Shown: positions 35,951 through 44,955 of the stretch, piece after piece
Layout: the number at the start of each line of letters is the position of its first letter
Position numbering within the stretch: position 1 is the first letter of the stretch
Assembly: GCF_009720625.1 (NCBI RefSeq)
Contig: NZ_CP046266.1
Location: forward strand, 4,411,501-4,475,500
Direction: 5' to 3'
Source of the DNA: Metabacillus sediminilitoris
Lineage (GTDB): Bacteria > Bacillota > Bacilli > Bacillales > Bacillaceae
Length of the DNA: 64,000 nucleotides
Translations under genes and position numbers: made by a program
Notes under the pieces: model-generated
The model's input: the letters and a program-made list of their open reading frames with translations, nothing else
What the model was told of the DNA's origin: nothing
Databases searched by the model: none

Positions 35951-36519
35951 AGCTACAAAGAATTTTACCTTACGCTAAACAACTACTTCACACAGCCGTT
36001 CAAGAGGGCGATATTGTTGTAGATGGAACGATAGGTAATGGACATGACACTGTTTTTTTAGCAAAACTCGTTGGAAGCAGCGGCCATGTTTTTGGGTTTG
36101 ATATCCAAGAAGAGGCTGTCAATAATACGAGAGATCGTCTAAAAGTCGAGAAATTAGAAAAACGTGTAACAATCGTTCATAAAGGTCATCAGCATATTAA
36201 AACGACAATTCCAGCTGAGCTACATGGAACAATAACCGGAGCAATTTTTAATCTCGGTTATTTACCTGGTGGTGATCAATCAATTGTCACAATGCCAGAA
36301 ACAACAATATTAGCGATTGAACAGCTAATCGAAATTATGAAACCTGAAGGAATAATTGTTATTGTTATTTATCATGGACATGAGGAAGGACAAGTTGAAC
36401 GAGACGAACTAATGACCTTTGTCAATAAGATTGACCCGCGTCTAGCACATGTCCTGCAATATCAATTTATTAATAAGCAAAACAATCCGCCTTATATTGT
36501 GGCAATTGAAAAATGTTAA
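35947..36519 (+). CDS. ytqB: tRNA (mnm5s2U) methyltransferase YtqB (MnmM)
   Basis: 190-residue Rossmann methyltransferase. SAM-binding motif VVDGTIGNGHDTVFLAKLV, acidic loop VFGFDIQ, and the family motif IFNLGYLPGGD. Uses SAM to methylate the aminomethyl group at tRNA U34, completing what MnmC does in E. coli (recalled from recent B. subtilis work). ATGA overlap with ytqA gives a two-gene tRNA-modification operon. Confidence 0.92.
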   Translation: MKLQRILPYAKQLLHTAVQEGDIVVDGTIGNGHDTVFLAKLVGSSGHVFGFDIQEEAVNNTRDRLKVEKLEKRVTIVHKGHQHIKTTIPAELHGTITGAIFNLGYLPGGDQSIVTMPETTILAIEQLIEIMKPEGIIVIVIYHGHEEGQVERDELMTFVNKIDPRLAHVLQYQFINKQNNPPYIVAIEKC

Positions 36520-36553
36520 GCATGGTCTAAATATAACTAAATTAAATATAAAT

Positions 36554-36585
36554 AAGCTATTACAATTTTTAGTAATAGCTTTTTA
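36554..36585 (+). terminator. Terminator of ytqAB
   Basis: AGCTATTAC and GTAATAGCT arms with an 8-base loop, then TTTT. Confidence 0.9.
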
Positions 36586-36659
36586 TCATCCTTTACTTCT
36601 TTTTATACCAATATGATGAGCAAGGTATCACTGGTAGGAAATAGGGACGATCTAGCTGT

Positions 36660-37709
36660 TTACTTCACAAGTTGTTTGACTAAATCCCGATTGCGCTTTT
36701 TAAATATCTCATTATGTGAAGAAACCATTGCACTTTGATTGGCATCAGGATCAATATATTTTTTGGCTTTGTTTACAGCGTTAGCTGCATCCTGAAAAGC
36801 TCCTGCTATTAAATGTAATTTTCCGTCGTGCTTTAATATATCTCCAGCTGCATATAGTCCATCAATCGAAGATTCGCTCATAGCATTTCCAGCAATAAAA
36901 TACTGATCTGCAATGTCAATTTTTAATTCACTATTATGGAGCAATGTTGTATCACGCTCATATCCGTGATTAATAATTACTTCATCGATAGGCAAATATG
37001 TAACCTCTCCCGTTTCTTGATTTGTCAGTTCAACACGTTCTATTACTTCATGATTCGTATCAGCAATTAATTTTGTAATCGTTGTTTGAAAGTAGCAAAC
37101 AACAGAGCTATTCATTAGTTGCTTTGCCTGTGCTTCATGGCCTGCTAAAGAATCTTTTCTATATGTTAAATATACTTTTTTGGCAATCGGCTCTAACTCA
37201 TTTGCCCAATCAATAGCAGAATTACCTCCGCCAGAAATAATCACCGTTTTATCCTTAAAACGCTTTAAAGATTTCACTGTATAATTTAGGTTTGTGACCT
37301 CAAATCTTTCTGCGCCTTCAATCTTAAGTTTTTGGGGATTTAAGATCCCTCCTCCTACTGCAACAATAACCGTCTTCGAATAATGCTTCTGCCCGGACTC
37401 TGCTTTTAATATAAAAACACCTTCATCATTGCGTGAAATGGACTCTACTTTTTCGTTTAAGACTACTTCCGGGTTAAATGTTAAACCTTGTTCGACCAGC
37501 TGTTGTATTAATTTTTCACCAGGAATAGGAGTAAGACCGCCAACATCCCAAATCATCTTCTCAGGATAGACATGGATTTTCCCGCCTAATTGAGGTTGAT
37601 ATTCAATAAGCTTTGTTTTCATTTCTCTTAGCCCGCTATAAAAGGCTGAATATAGTCCTGCAGGGCCTCCACCTATCACTGTCACATCAAATAATTCACA
37701 CTGATCCAT
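36660..37709 (-). CDS. Ferredoxin/flavodoxin--NADP reductase type 2 (YcgT/IruO-like)
   Basis: 349-residue thioredoxin-reductase-like flavoprotein without the redox-active CxxC. FAD motif VTVIGGGPAGLYSAFYSG, NADPH motif VIISGGGNSAIDWANELEP, and C-terminal LYAAGDI. The family reduces ferredoxin or flavodoxin, and the S. aureus relative IruO supports iron release from heme and siderophores. It is divergent from a siderophore transporter and has a Fur-like box 30 bases upstream, which favours an iron-reductase role. ATG with AAGGTG upstream. Confidence 0.85.
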   Translation of the reverse strand: MDQCELFDVTVIGGGPAGLYSAFYSGLREMKTKLIEYQPQLGGKIHVYPEKMIWDVGGLTPIPGEKLIQQLVEQGLTFNPEVVLNEKVESISRNDEGVFILKAESGQKHYSKTVIVAVGGGILNPQKLKIEGAERFEVTNLNYTVKSLKRFKDKTVIISGGGNSAIDWANELEPIAKKVYLTYRKDSLAGHEAQAKQLMNSSVVCYFQTTITKLIADTNHEVIERVELTNQETGEVTYLPIDEVIINHGYERDTTLLHNSELKIDIADQYFIAGNAMSESSIDGLYAAGDILKHDGKLHLIAGAFQDAANAVNKAKKYIDPDANQSAMVSSHNEIFKKRNRDLVKQLVK

Positions 37710-37738
37710 CCAAGTTCACACCTTCGCATTCAAATGTA

Positions 37739-37757
37739 ATTGATTATCATTCTCATT
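37739..37757. promoter_or_regulatory. Fur-like box upstream of the reductase gene
   Basis: TTGATTATCATTCTCATTA resembles the TGATAATNATTATCA Fur consensus. Lies 30 bases upstream of the reductase start. Confidence 0.6.
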
Positions 37758-37935
37758 AAAATATACACTTTTTTTAATCCTATTACAAGAACAAAAATGA
37801 ATGTCCTAAAAACCACCACTCCTTCTTACTAAACAGCATTGTGTTAGGTAATTAAATTTTGCTCTTGAAGGATTACTAATAGTAACAATGGAATCAGATT
37901 TAATCTTTCTTATACACCTTAAAATGATAAAACTA

Positions 37936-37964
37936 TTGACAATCATTTCAGTCCGCATTATATT
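37936..37964 (+). promoter_or_regulatory. Sigma-A promoter of the siderophore operon
   Basis: TTGACA, 17-bp spacer, TATATT: near consensus. The Fur-like box at 37977-37997 lies directly downstream, where it would block transcription. Confidence 0.75.
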
Positions 37965-37976
37965 AATCCCATACAT

Positions 37977-37997
37977 TGAAATCGATAATCATTTTCA
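37977..37997. promoter_or_regulatory. Fur-like box of the siderophore operon
   Basis: TGAAATCGATAATCATTTTCA holds overlapping 7-1-7 Fur motifs (GATAATCATTTTC core), just downstream of the promoter. Confidence 0.65.
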
Positions 37998-38032
37998 ATT
38001 AAATCGTTAACTCTCACTAAAGGAGGTCAATT

Positions 38033-38878
38033 ATGGTTCGCCTATATACAGATGACTTAAACATCGGCTATGGAGAGCGATTAATTGTGAAAAATTTAAA
38101 TATTCAAATTCCAGATAAAAAAATAACAACAATTATCGGTTCAAATGGTTGTGGAAAATCTACTTTATTGAAAGCAATAACAAGGATTATTCCACATCAC
38201 ACCGGTGAGGTTATTTTAGATGGTGAAAATATTGTAAAAGAAAACACAAAAATACTTGCAACAAAAATGGCTATTCTTCCTCAAACACCTGAAAGTGCAA
38301 GCGGTTTAACTGTCGGTGAGCTTGTTTCCTATGGGCGCTTCCCTTATCAAAAAGGATTCGGACGCTTAACAAAACGTGATTATGAAGTCATTGACTGGGC
38401 ACTTGAAGTGACTGGAACAATCGATTTTAAATATCGACCTGTTGATGCACTCTCTGGAGGTCAACGCCAACGTGTTTGGATTGCAATGGCACTCGCTCAA
38501 GAAACGGAAATGATTTTCCTTGATGAGCCTACTACCTATTTGGATATGGCACATCAACTTGAAGTGTTAGAGCTTTTACAAAAATTAAATGTAGAACAAC
38601 AAAGTACAATTGTCATGGTCTTACATGATCTTAACCAAGCTGCTCGGTTTGCTGATTATATCATCGCCTTAAAAGATGGAGAAATCGTGAAGGCTGGAAA
38701 TTGTGAAGAAGTGATAACCCATGATGTTCTTAGACAAGTCTTTCAAATTGATGCTGAAATTGGAAAAGACCCTAGAACAAATAAACCAATGTGTATAACG
38801 TACAATTTAATAAAAGGGGAAAATAAACATGAAAAAACTACTGATTCCATTTACTCTACTTTTGCTGTTAATTATTAG
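38033..38878 (+). CDS. Iron-siderophore ABC transporter ATPase
   Basis: 281 residues of the FepC/FhuC/YusV type. Walker A GSNGCGKST, Q-loop ILPQTPESASGLTVGELV, signature LSGGQRQRVWIAMALAQ, Walker B MIFLDEPTTYLDMAHQ and switch VLHDLNQAARF. First gene of a Fur-type operon with the binding protein and two permeases following. Start ATG with AAAGGAGG upstream. Its last 17 codons overlap the next gene, so the end may be slightly extended relative to homologs. Confidence 0.92.
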   Translation: MVRLYTDDLNIGYGERLIVKNLNIQIPDKKITTIIGSNGCGKSTLLKAITRIIPHHTGEVILDGENIVKENTKILATKMAILPQTPESASGLTVGELVSYGRFPYQKGFGRLTKRDYEVIDWALEVTGTIDFKYRPVDALSGGQRQRVWIAMALAQETEMIFLDEPTTYLDMAHQLEVLELLQKLNVEQQSTIVMVLHDLNQAARFADYIIALKDGEIVKAGNCEEVITHDVLRQVFQIDAEIGKDPRTNKPMCITYNLIKGENKHEKTTDSIYSTFAVNY

Positions 38879-39752
38879 TGCTTGTGGTAACGAGCCGACA
38901 GATAAAAAAAGCAGCTCGGCACCAGAAGAAAAAAAAACAGAAACAATTACATATCAATCTGAAACTGGTCCAATTGAAGTTCCTGCTGATCCACAACGTG
39001 TACTATTACTTTCTGGCTTCACTGGTAATGTTATAGATCTAGGCGTAAATGTCGTTGGTGTAGATCAATGGTCTAAAAATAATCCAACGTTTAAAGAAGA
39101 ATTAGAAAATGTTGAAGAAGTATCAGATGAAAGCTTAGAAAAAATAATTGAATTAGAACCAGATCTTATTATTGGATTATCGAATATTAAAAACATTGAT
39201 AAATTAAATGAAATCGCTCCAACTGTTACATATACATGGGGTAAATTAGATTATTTATCTCAACATGTAGAAATTGGAAAGCTTTTAAACAAAGAAGCGG
39301 AAGCACAAAAATGGGTTGATGACTTCAAGAAACGTGTAGAAGCTGCTGGAGATGAAATTAAGGCAAAAATCGGTGAAGATGCAACAGTATCTGTAATCGA
39401 AAGCTATGATAAACAGCTGTATGTATATGGTGAAAACTGGGCTCGTGGTACAGAAATATTGTACCAAGGAATGAAACTCAAGATGCCTGAAAAAGTAAAG
39501 GAAGTGGCATTAGAATCCGGCTATTATACGTTATCTGCTGAAGTCCTTCCTGAATATGCTGGAGACTATGTGATTTTAAGCAAATACTCAGACGCTGATA
39601 CTTCTTTCCAAGAAACTGAAACTTACAAAAACATCCCAGCGGTTAAAAATAATCGAGTGTTTGAAATGGAAGGAAATGGTGCTTCCTTCAGCGATCCGAT
39701 TACATTGGAAAAGCAACTTGAATTTATTAAGAAATCATTTCTAGGTAATTAA
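38829..39752 (+). CDS. Siderophore-binding lipoprotein (YxeB/FhuD-like)
   Basis: 307 residues. Lipoprotein signal with lipobox ISAC (Cys19 or 20), a short linker, then a type III periplasmic-binding fold: GPIEVPADPQRVLLL, ELEPDLIIGL, and the FhuD/YxeB-like YGENWARGTEILYQGM and EVLPEYAGDYVILS. These suggest a hydroxamate-type ferric siderophore, inferred by resemblance to YxeB. Overlaps the ATPase gene by 50 bases with AAGGGGAAAA ahead of its ATG. A hairpin follows its stop. Confidence 0.88.
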   Translation: MKKLLIPFTLLLLLIISACGNEPTDKKSSSAPEEKKTETITYQSETGPIEVPADPQRVLLLSGFTGNVIDLGVNVVGVDQWSKNNPTFKEELENVEEVSDESLEKIIELEPDLIIGLSNIKNIDKLNEIAPTVTYTWGKLDYLSQHVEIGKLLNKEAEAQKWVDDFKKRVEAAGDEIKAKIGEDATVSVIESYDKQLYVYGENWARGTEILYQGMKLKMPEKVKEVALESGYYTLSAEVLPEYAGDYVILSKYSDADTSFQETETYKNIPAVKNNRVFEMEGNGASFSDPITLEKQLEFIKKSFLGN

Positions 39753-39760
39753 TAAATCAG

Positions 39761-39790
39761 GAGGAATTCTTATCTTAGGAATTCCTCTTC
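39761..39790 (+). terminator. Intercistronic hairpin between binding protein and permeases
   Basis: GAGGAATTC and GAATTCCTC arms with a 10-base loop and a weak T tail (TTCCC). Probably a partial terminator or mRNA stabiliser giving more binding protein than permease. Confidence 0.7.
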
Positions 39791-39820
39791 CCTATTCTAT
39801 GAAAGAAAGATGAGATACCT

Positions 39821-40834
39821 ATGACGAATGACACTCAACCATCTATCCCATTTGTATATAAATTGATTATGGGAATCATCATTTTTATATGTATGTTTGT
39901 TGTGGCAATGGTTTTTGGCGCGGCTGAGCTAACCGTTAAGGACGTTTGGCTGTCACTTACGTCGAATAATACGTCAAATGAAAAAATTTCGATTATCCGT
40001 GAAATTCGTTTGCCACGTGAAATTGCTGCTATTTTTGTAGGAGCTGCATTAGCTGTTTCTGGTGCAATTATGCAAGGAATGACGAGAAATCCGCTTGCAG
40101 ATCCAGGTTTACTCGGATTAACTGCTGGTGCAAATGCAGCATTGGCACTTACGGTAGCATTTTTTCCTTCAGCGAATTACTTTAGTATTATGATAGCATG
40201 TTTTATTGGTGCAGCTGTTGGAGCAATTATGGTTTTTGGGATTGGTGCAATGCAAAAAGGAGGATTTTCACCACTTCGAATTGTTTTAGCTGGTGCAGCT
40301 GTTTCTACATTTCTCTATGCGATCGCAGAAGGGATTGGCATTTACTTTAAAATTTCTAAAGATGTTTCAATGTGGACTGCAGGAGGAATGATAGGAACTT
40401 CATGGGGTCAGCTTAAAGTAATTGTCCCATTGATATTGATAGGGATATTGATTGCAATGTTTTTTTCAAGACAGCTGACGATTCTTAGTTTAAATGAAGA
40501 AGTTGCTGTTGGATTAGGACAAAAAACAACACAGATAAAAGTTATTCTATTTATTGTCATTATCTTCCTTGCTGGAGCTTCAGTTGCACTTGTCGGTAAT
40601 ATGGCCTTTATTGGATTAATGGTGCCTCACATTGTTCGCTCAATCGTTGGGACAGATTATCGCTTTATTATACCGATGTCAGCCATTTTAGGAGCTGCTT
40701 TTATGCTTTTGGCCGACACACTAGGTCGTACCATCCATTCTCCATATGAAACACCTGTTGCAGCGATTATTTCAATAATAGGCTTACCTTTCTTTCTATT
40801 CATTGTAAGGAAGGGAGGAAAAACATTCGTATGA
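39821..40834 (+). CDS. FecCD-family iron-siderophore permease (first subunit)
   Basis: 337 residues with about ten hydrophobic segments. RLPREIAAIFVGAALAVSG, then GAIMQGMTRNPLADPGLLGL, and the cytoplasmic ATPase-contact loop near GLGQKTTQIK; NMAFIGLMVPHIVRSIVG is typical of the BtuC/FecCD fold. Forms a heterodimer with the next gene's product, which it overlaps by four bases. Imports ferric siderophore across the membrane. Confidence 0.92.
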   Translation: MTNDTQPSIPFVYKLIMGIIIFICMFVVAMVFGAAELTVKDVWLSLTSNNTSNEKISIIREIRLPREIAAIFVGAALAVSGAIMQGMTRNPLADPGLLGLTAGANAALALTVAFFPSANYFSIMIACFIGAAVGAIMVFGIGAMQKGGFSPLRIVLAGAAVSTFLYAIAEGIGIYFKISKDVSMWTAGGMIGTSWGQLKVIVPLILIGILIAMFFSRQLTILSLNEEVAVGLGQKTTQIKVILFIVIIFLAGASVALVGNMAFIGLMVPHIVRSIVGTDYRFIIPMSAILGAAFMLLADTLGRTIHSPYETPVAAIISIIGLPFFLFIVRKGGKTFV

Positions 40835-41847
40835 TTCATTCAGCATTATTAAAAAAGCAAAGGATCATTTTATTTATCTTATTCGTTCTAATTATGATAA
40901 CGATCATCATTGGGACAGGAGTAGGATATACTTCTTTATCTTATGACCGGTTACTTCCAACTCTATTAGGAGAAGGTACATTTAAAGAAGAATTTGTTTT
41001 ATTTTCAATTCGGTTGCCAAGAATCATTATTACACTTCTAGCAGGTATGGCTCTTGCATTATCTGGTGCTATCTTACAAGGAATAACCCGTAATGATTTA
41101 GCAGACCCAGGTATTATTGGGATTAACTCTGGAGCTGGAGTTGCCATTTCTGTGTTCTTTTTATTTTTCCCTATCGAAGCAGGTTCATTTGTTTATATGC
41201 TTCCAATTGTTGCTTTTATTGGTGCCTTATTAACTGCCGTCATCATTTATGTCCTCTCTTACAACCGAAAAGTAGGCCTTCAACCCGTAACATTAGTATT
41301 AGTTGGAATTGGGTTTTCAATGGCCCTTTCAGGTGCTATGATTTTCATAATGTCATCTGCAGAACGTGAAAAAGTCGACTTTATTGCTAAATGGTTGAAT
41401 GGAAATGTATGGGGTACTGATTGGCCGTTTATTTTGGCCATTCTACCTTGGCTCGTGTTATTTATTCCATTCACTCTCTACAAAGCAAATAAATTAAACC
41501 TACTTGGACTAAGTGAGCCTGTAGCTATAGGCGTAGGAGTTTCAATTGAAAAAGAACGAATTGTCTTACTATTAACAGCTGTTGCGCTTGCGGCTTCTGC
41601 TGTGTCTGTCACAGGAGGAATTACATTTATTGGATTAATGGCACCGCATATGGCAAAAGCTTTAGTTGGACCTAGAAATCAGTTATTTCTACCTGTCTCC
41701 ATTCTAATAGGCGGTTGGCTCTTATTATTTGCCGATACAATCGGACGAAATATAGTTAATCCAGATGGTATACCTGCAGGAATTATGGTTGCTTTAATTG
41801 GTGCTCCATATTTTATGTATTTATTATTAAAAAAATCTGGCCGATAA
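40831..41847 (+). CDS. FecCD-family iron-siderophore permease (second subunit)
   Basis: 338 residues with about ten hydrophobic segments. RLPRIIITLLAGMALALSG, ILQGITRNDLADPGIIGINS and GGITFIGLMAPHMAKALVG are the conserved FecCD blocks. ATGA overlap with the preceding permease; ends the operon before a clear terminator. Confidence 0.92.
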   Translation: MIHSALLKKQRIILFILFVLIMITIIIGTGVGYTSLSYDRLLPTLLGEGTFKEEFVLFSIRLPRIIITLLAGMALALSGAILQGITRNDLADPGIIGINSGAGVAISVFFLFFPIEAGSFVYMLPIVAFIGALLTAVIIYVLSYNRKVGLQPVTLVLVGIGFSMALSGAMIFIMSSAEREKVDFIAKWLNGNVWGTDWPFILAILPWLVLFIPFTLYKANKLNLLGLSEPVAIGVGVSIEKERIVLLLTAVALAASAVSVTGGITFIGLMAPHMAKALVGPRNQLFLPVSILIGGWLLLFADTIGRNIVNPDGIPAGIMVALIGAPYFMYLLLKKSGR

Positions 41848-41888
41848 CGATTGGCCACATTTCAAAGATATCATAATGACGACTAAAG

Positions 41889-41925
41889 GAGCCGATTTCC
41901 ATTTCATTTGGACAATCGGCTTTTC
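41889..41925 (+). terminator. Terminator of the siderophore operon
   Basis: AGCCGATT and AATCGGCT arms around a 16-base loop, then TTTT. Confidence 0.85.
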
Positions 41926-41930
41926 ATATA

Positions 41931-43010
41931 CTATGAACTTTTCATCCATGACATCTTTTGAAATGTACGGTATGCTCTCCCATTAAAATAAAAGAAAAAG
42001 GAGGTCATTCCGCCTAATTTAATGAGTCTTTTTGCAACTTTATTAAGCTCTTTATGTGAGGCTACTTTATCATCTGATAAATAAACTCCTAATAATCCCC
42101 GATTGATTAGCTTATGGAAATTCTCATGAGGAATCCCAGATAAATGGTGATCAGCTCTTTCTACAAAATGCTCAAGTCTTTTCATCATCAATGATTCAGA
42201 TGAATAATAGCTACAAAAATTCAAATCTCCTTCAAGCTTGTCCTCTTCCTGATCGATTAAATAATCCAGTAAAATATGGAGTCCTTGTACATATGGAAAA
42301 TAACTATTCCTGATTTGAATAGCCAACTTTTCTTCAAACTTTTCTTGAAAGGCATATGCGACTAAACAAAAGATTCCAAGTGTTGATCCTGTACAAGCAG
42401 AAAACTCATACCATTCCATCTCAGGCAAATTTGTTTTATGACGTTCAAACCAATCCTCAAGCCTTGGTACCCGATCTTCCTTTTCTACATGTTTATGCAC
42501 TTGCAAATCACAATAATAAGTAGAAAGCTCAAGTAAATACTTTGAAATGATTGGATAATGTTCTATATCAGCTAATATACCTTGACATGTTTTAACTAGT
42601 TTATGTAAATAACCACCATCATCTTGATCTTCCCGAAATTGATAATAGTTTTTACATGGTGCTGTACAGGTAAGCGCATCTAACATCGCTTGATGGAGCA
42701 TACGAAAATCAACCGGATCTAGAGATGTACTTCGATCACATAAATTATCAAGGTAATCACTGATCGTTTGATAAGCAACAATAAATTCAATGCATTTTTG
42801 CTTCTTTGATCCGGAAATAATCGATAAGATTGCTCCCCCTTCACAATGAAATTCTTTTTTATCGATACTACTAATTGCTTGTGTTCTAAGTTCATCATTA
42901 GGAATTTTTTCAGCTTGTTCTCTCCAAAACTTTATATATGAATGAACGATTGGAAAAACTTCTTTATACACTTTTCTCATTAATCTTAATGGATGCTGTG
43001 GAATCGTCAA
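41931..43010 (-). CDS. ytpB: Tetraprenyl-beta-curcumene synthase YtpB
   Basis: 359 residues of the DUF2600 family of large terpene cyclases. In B. subtilis YtpB cyclises tetraprenyl diphosphate to tetraprenyl-beta-curcumene, the precursor of sesquarterpenoids found in spores. Acidic motifs such as SDYLDNLCDR (first Asp-rich motif) and LLDYLIDQEEDK lie on helices, as expected for Mg-pyrophosphate binding. TTG at 43010 with AGAGGTGA upstream. Lies 92 bases after ytpA, its usual operon partner. Confidence 0.9.
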   Translation of the reverse strand: MTIPQHPLRLMRKVYKEVFPIVHSYIKFWREQAEKIPNDELRTQAISSIDKKEFHCEGGAILSIISGSKKQKCIEFIVAYQTISDYLDNLCDRSTSLDPVDFRMLHQAMLDALTCTAPCKNYYQFREDQDDGGYLHKLVKTCQGILADIEHYPIISKYLLELSTYYCDLQVHKHVEKEDRVPRLEDWFERHKTNLPEMEWYEFSACTGSTLGIFCLVAYAFQEKFEEKLAIQIRNSYFPYVQGLHILLDYLIDQEEDKLEGDLNFCSYYSSESLMMKRLEHFVERADHHLSGIPHENFHKLINRGLLGVYLSDDKVASHKELNKVAKRLIKLGGMTSFFFYFNGRAYRTFQKMSWMKSS

Positions 43011-43102
43011 GCGAGAGTCACCTCTTTAAAGATTTTAAGATTGCACTGAGTGTAGCTTTATCTTTTAGTTTGTCAGCTAACGTTGATTATTCCTATTCCC
43101 CT

Positions 43103-43912
43103 TCAAAATGATTGTAAATCTCTTTGTTTGGGACAATGTGCTTCAAAAAATCGCTTAGCAGTTTCAAAGACTTCATCACGTTCTGGCTCACTAAAAATCT
43201 CATGATAGAGTCCTTTCCATTCTTTGTATGTTTTTTCTAAGATATCAACTTTATTAAACCATTGTTTCACTAATGATTTATCAACAATCTTGTCTTCCCC
43301 GCCTTGCATTAGCAGCAAAGGCACATCTTGAAATTTATTCACTTGTTTTTGAGCCTCTTCCATCGCTTTTATTAATTCACGATACCATCTTACCGAAACC
43401 TTTGTAACATATAATGAATCATTTTCATCTAAATCTTGTACTGCTTTATTTCTCGTTGCAATTTCAACATTTAATTTTGAATCTACTTTAAAAGATGGGG
43501 CAATCACATTTAGACCTCTTGATGCAAGTTCCAGGGCTTTATTTGGTTTATATAAGATTCCTAAACATGGTGAGGATAATATAACAGCTTTTACTTCATG
43601 ATGTTTCTCTTGCAATGCGCGAATAACAACAAGTCCCCCCATGCTATGACCGATTAAAAACAAAGGCAAGCCAAATTTTTTAGCTTCTTTCAACCATTCA
43701 TTTACTTCAATAATATATTCATCAAAAGACTGGATATGACCTCGTCTTCTTGTTGTTGTGCCTTGTCCAGGTAAATCACCCATCAAAACATGATAGCCAG
43801 ATAATTTCCACATTTCAACAAGCCATTTATAGCGGCCATGGTGTTCGCAAGCTCCATGAACAATGACAATGACACCTTTTGGCTGTTCAACCTCAGTTTT
43901 CCATTTCCACAT
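43103..43912 (-). CDS. ytpA: Alpha/beta hydrolase YtpA (lysophospholipase-like)
   Basis: 269 residues of the monoglyceride lipase/Hydrolase_4 group: VIVHGACEHHGRY oxyanion strand, GDLPGQGTTTRRRGH, nucleophile elbow LIGHSMGGLV, and a C-terminal GGEDKIV (Asp) and GLYHEIFSEPERD (His). No signal peptide. In B. subtilis YtpA makes the lysophospholipid antibiotic bacilysocin from phosphatidylglycerol. ATG with AAAGGAGAG upstream. Confidence 0.9.
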   Translation of the reverse strand: MWKWKTEVEQPKGVIVIVHGACEHHGRYKWLVEMWKLSGYHVLMGDLPGQGTTTRRRGHIQSFDEYIIEVNEWLKEAKKFGLPLFLIGHSMGGLVVIRALQEKHHEVKAVILSSPCLGILYKPNKALELASRGLNVIAPSFKVDSKLNVEIATRNKAVQDLDENDSLYVTKVSVRWYRELIKAMEEAQKQVNKFQDVPLLLMQGGEDKIVDKSLVKQWFNKVDILEKTYKEWKGLYHEIFSEPERDEVFETAKRFFEAHCPKQRDLQSF

Positions 43913-44002
43913 GATGGCTGCTCTCCTTTCAACTCATCTATTGGATATTTTTTGATATAATGAGGATAAAATACATAATCTTTCCATAGAAAGGGATGAC
44001 TA

Positions 44003-44515
44003 ATGATGATTTATCCATATAAAGATAAGACTCCCAAGATAGCTAATTCAGCATTTATTGCTGATTATGTAACGATTACAGGTGATGTCGTAATTGGCGA
44101 AGAATCTAGTATTTGGTATCAAACGGTTATTCGCGGAGATGTTGCTCCAACAATCATTGGAAACAAAGTCAATATTCAAGATCTTTGCTGTTTACATCAA
44201 AGTCCTAATAACCCTCTAATTTTAGAAGATGAAGTAACTGTTGGACATAGTGTGGTCCTACACAGTGCAATTATTCGTAAAAAAGCATTAATTGGTATGG
44301 GTTCTATTATATTAGATGGAGCAGAAATTGGTGAAGGTGCTTTTATTGGTGCCGGTAGTTTAGTTCCACCCGGAAAAAAAATCCCACCAAACTCGCTTGC
44401 GCTAGGAAGACCTGCAAAAGTAGTCAGAACATTAACTCAAGATGATATAACTGACATGGAACGAATTCGACGTGAATATGTTGAGAAGGGGCAGTATTAT
44501 AAATCGATGCAATAA
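44003..44515 (+). CDS. ytoA: Gamma-carbonic anhydrase-like hexapeptide protein YtoA
   Basis: 170 residues of left-handed beta-helix hexapeptide repeats. RGDVAPTIIGNKVNIQD, LHQSPNNPL, VTVGHSVVLHSA show the three His expected to bind metal in gamma-class carbonic anhydrases. Enzyme activity in this YrdA/PaaY-like subgroup is often undetected, so function is open. ATG preceded by GAAAGGGATG. Divergent from ytpA as in B. subtilis. Confidence 0.88.
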   Translation: MMIYPYKDKTPKIANSAFIADYVTITGDVVIGEESSIWYQTVIRGDVAPTIIGNKVNIQDLCCLHQSPNNPLILEDEVTVGHSVVLHSAIIRKKALIGMGSIILDGAEIGEGAFIGAGSLVPPGKKIPPNSLALGRPAKVVRTLTQDDITDMERIRREYVEKGQYYKSMQ

Positions 44516-44607
44516 GAAAAGCGTGACTTCTTGTCCGCGCCTGCACTCGCACGTCCAATGCTTTAAAAATGACCTGGAACGAAACACGAAAATTAAGTAC
44601 AAAATCC
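44516..44607 (+). repeat. Degenerate Bacillaceae intergenic repeat (type 1), copy B
   Basis: Begins AAGAAAAGCGTGACTTC and ends ACCTGGAACGAAACACGAAA then ATTAAGTACA; the right end aligns with 884-911. Sits directly after ytoA. The remaining 44608-44955 shows no gene; it contains the AT-rich promoter region of the PAP2 gene. Confidence 0.4.
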
Positions 44608-44955
44608 ATTATCTACTTATCGCCTTATCATCATATATTAGTAATAAGCTCATATGGAATCGGCTACTAGTCGGTTCCTTCAAAAATCGTCAACGCACCT
44701 GAACTACTCTCCTCCTCACAAAGACACTACCAACGATTAAATTCTTTTTCCATTTAAGACCTAATAATACCTACACCCTAAACAACGATCTTTTTCTAAT
44801 TATTTTAAGGAGAAAAGGCCACCATTTGTTTTTATTTAGCATTCATTAAAATTATGATAAATTTGTGAACACAACTTTTACAATTTCTTATTATTATCTA
44901 AATATTTCTAATCTAAAATAATATAAAAGGAGTAATAAAGGAGCGTTTAAGAAAA

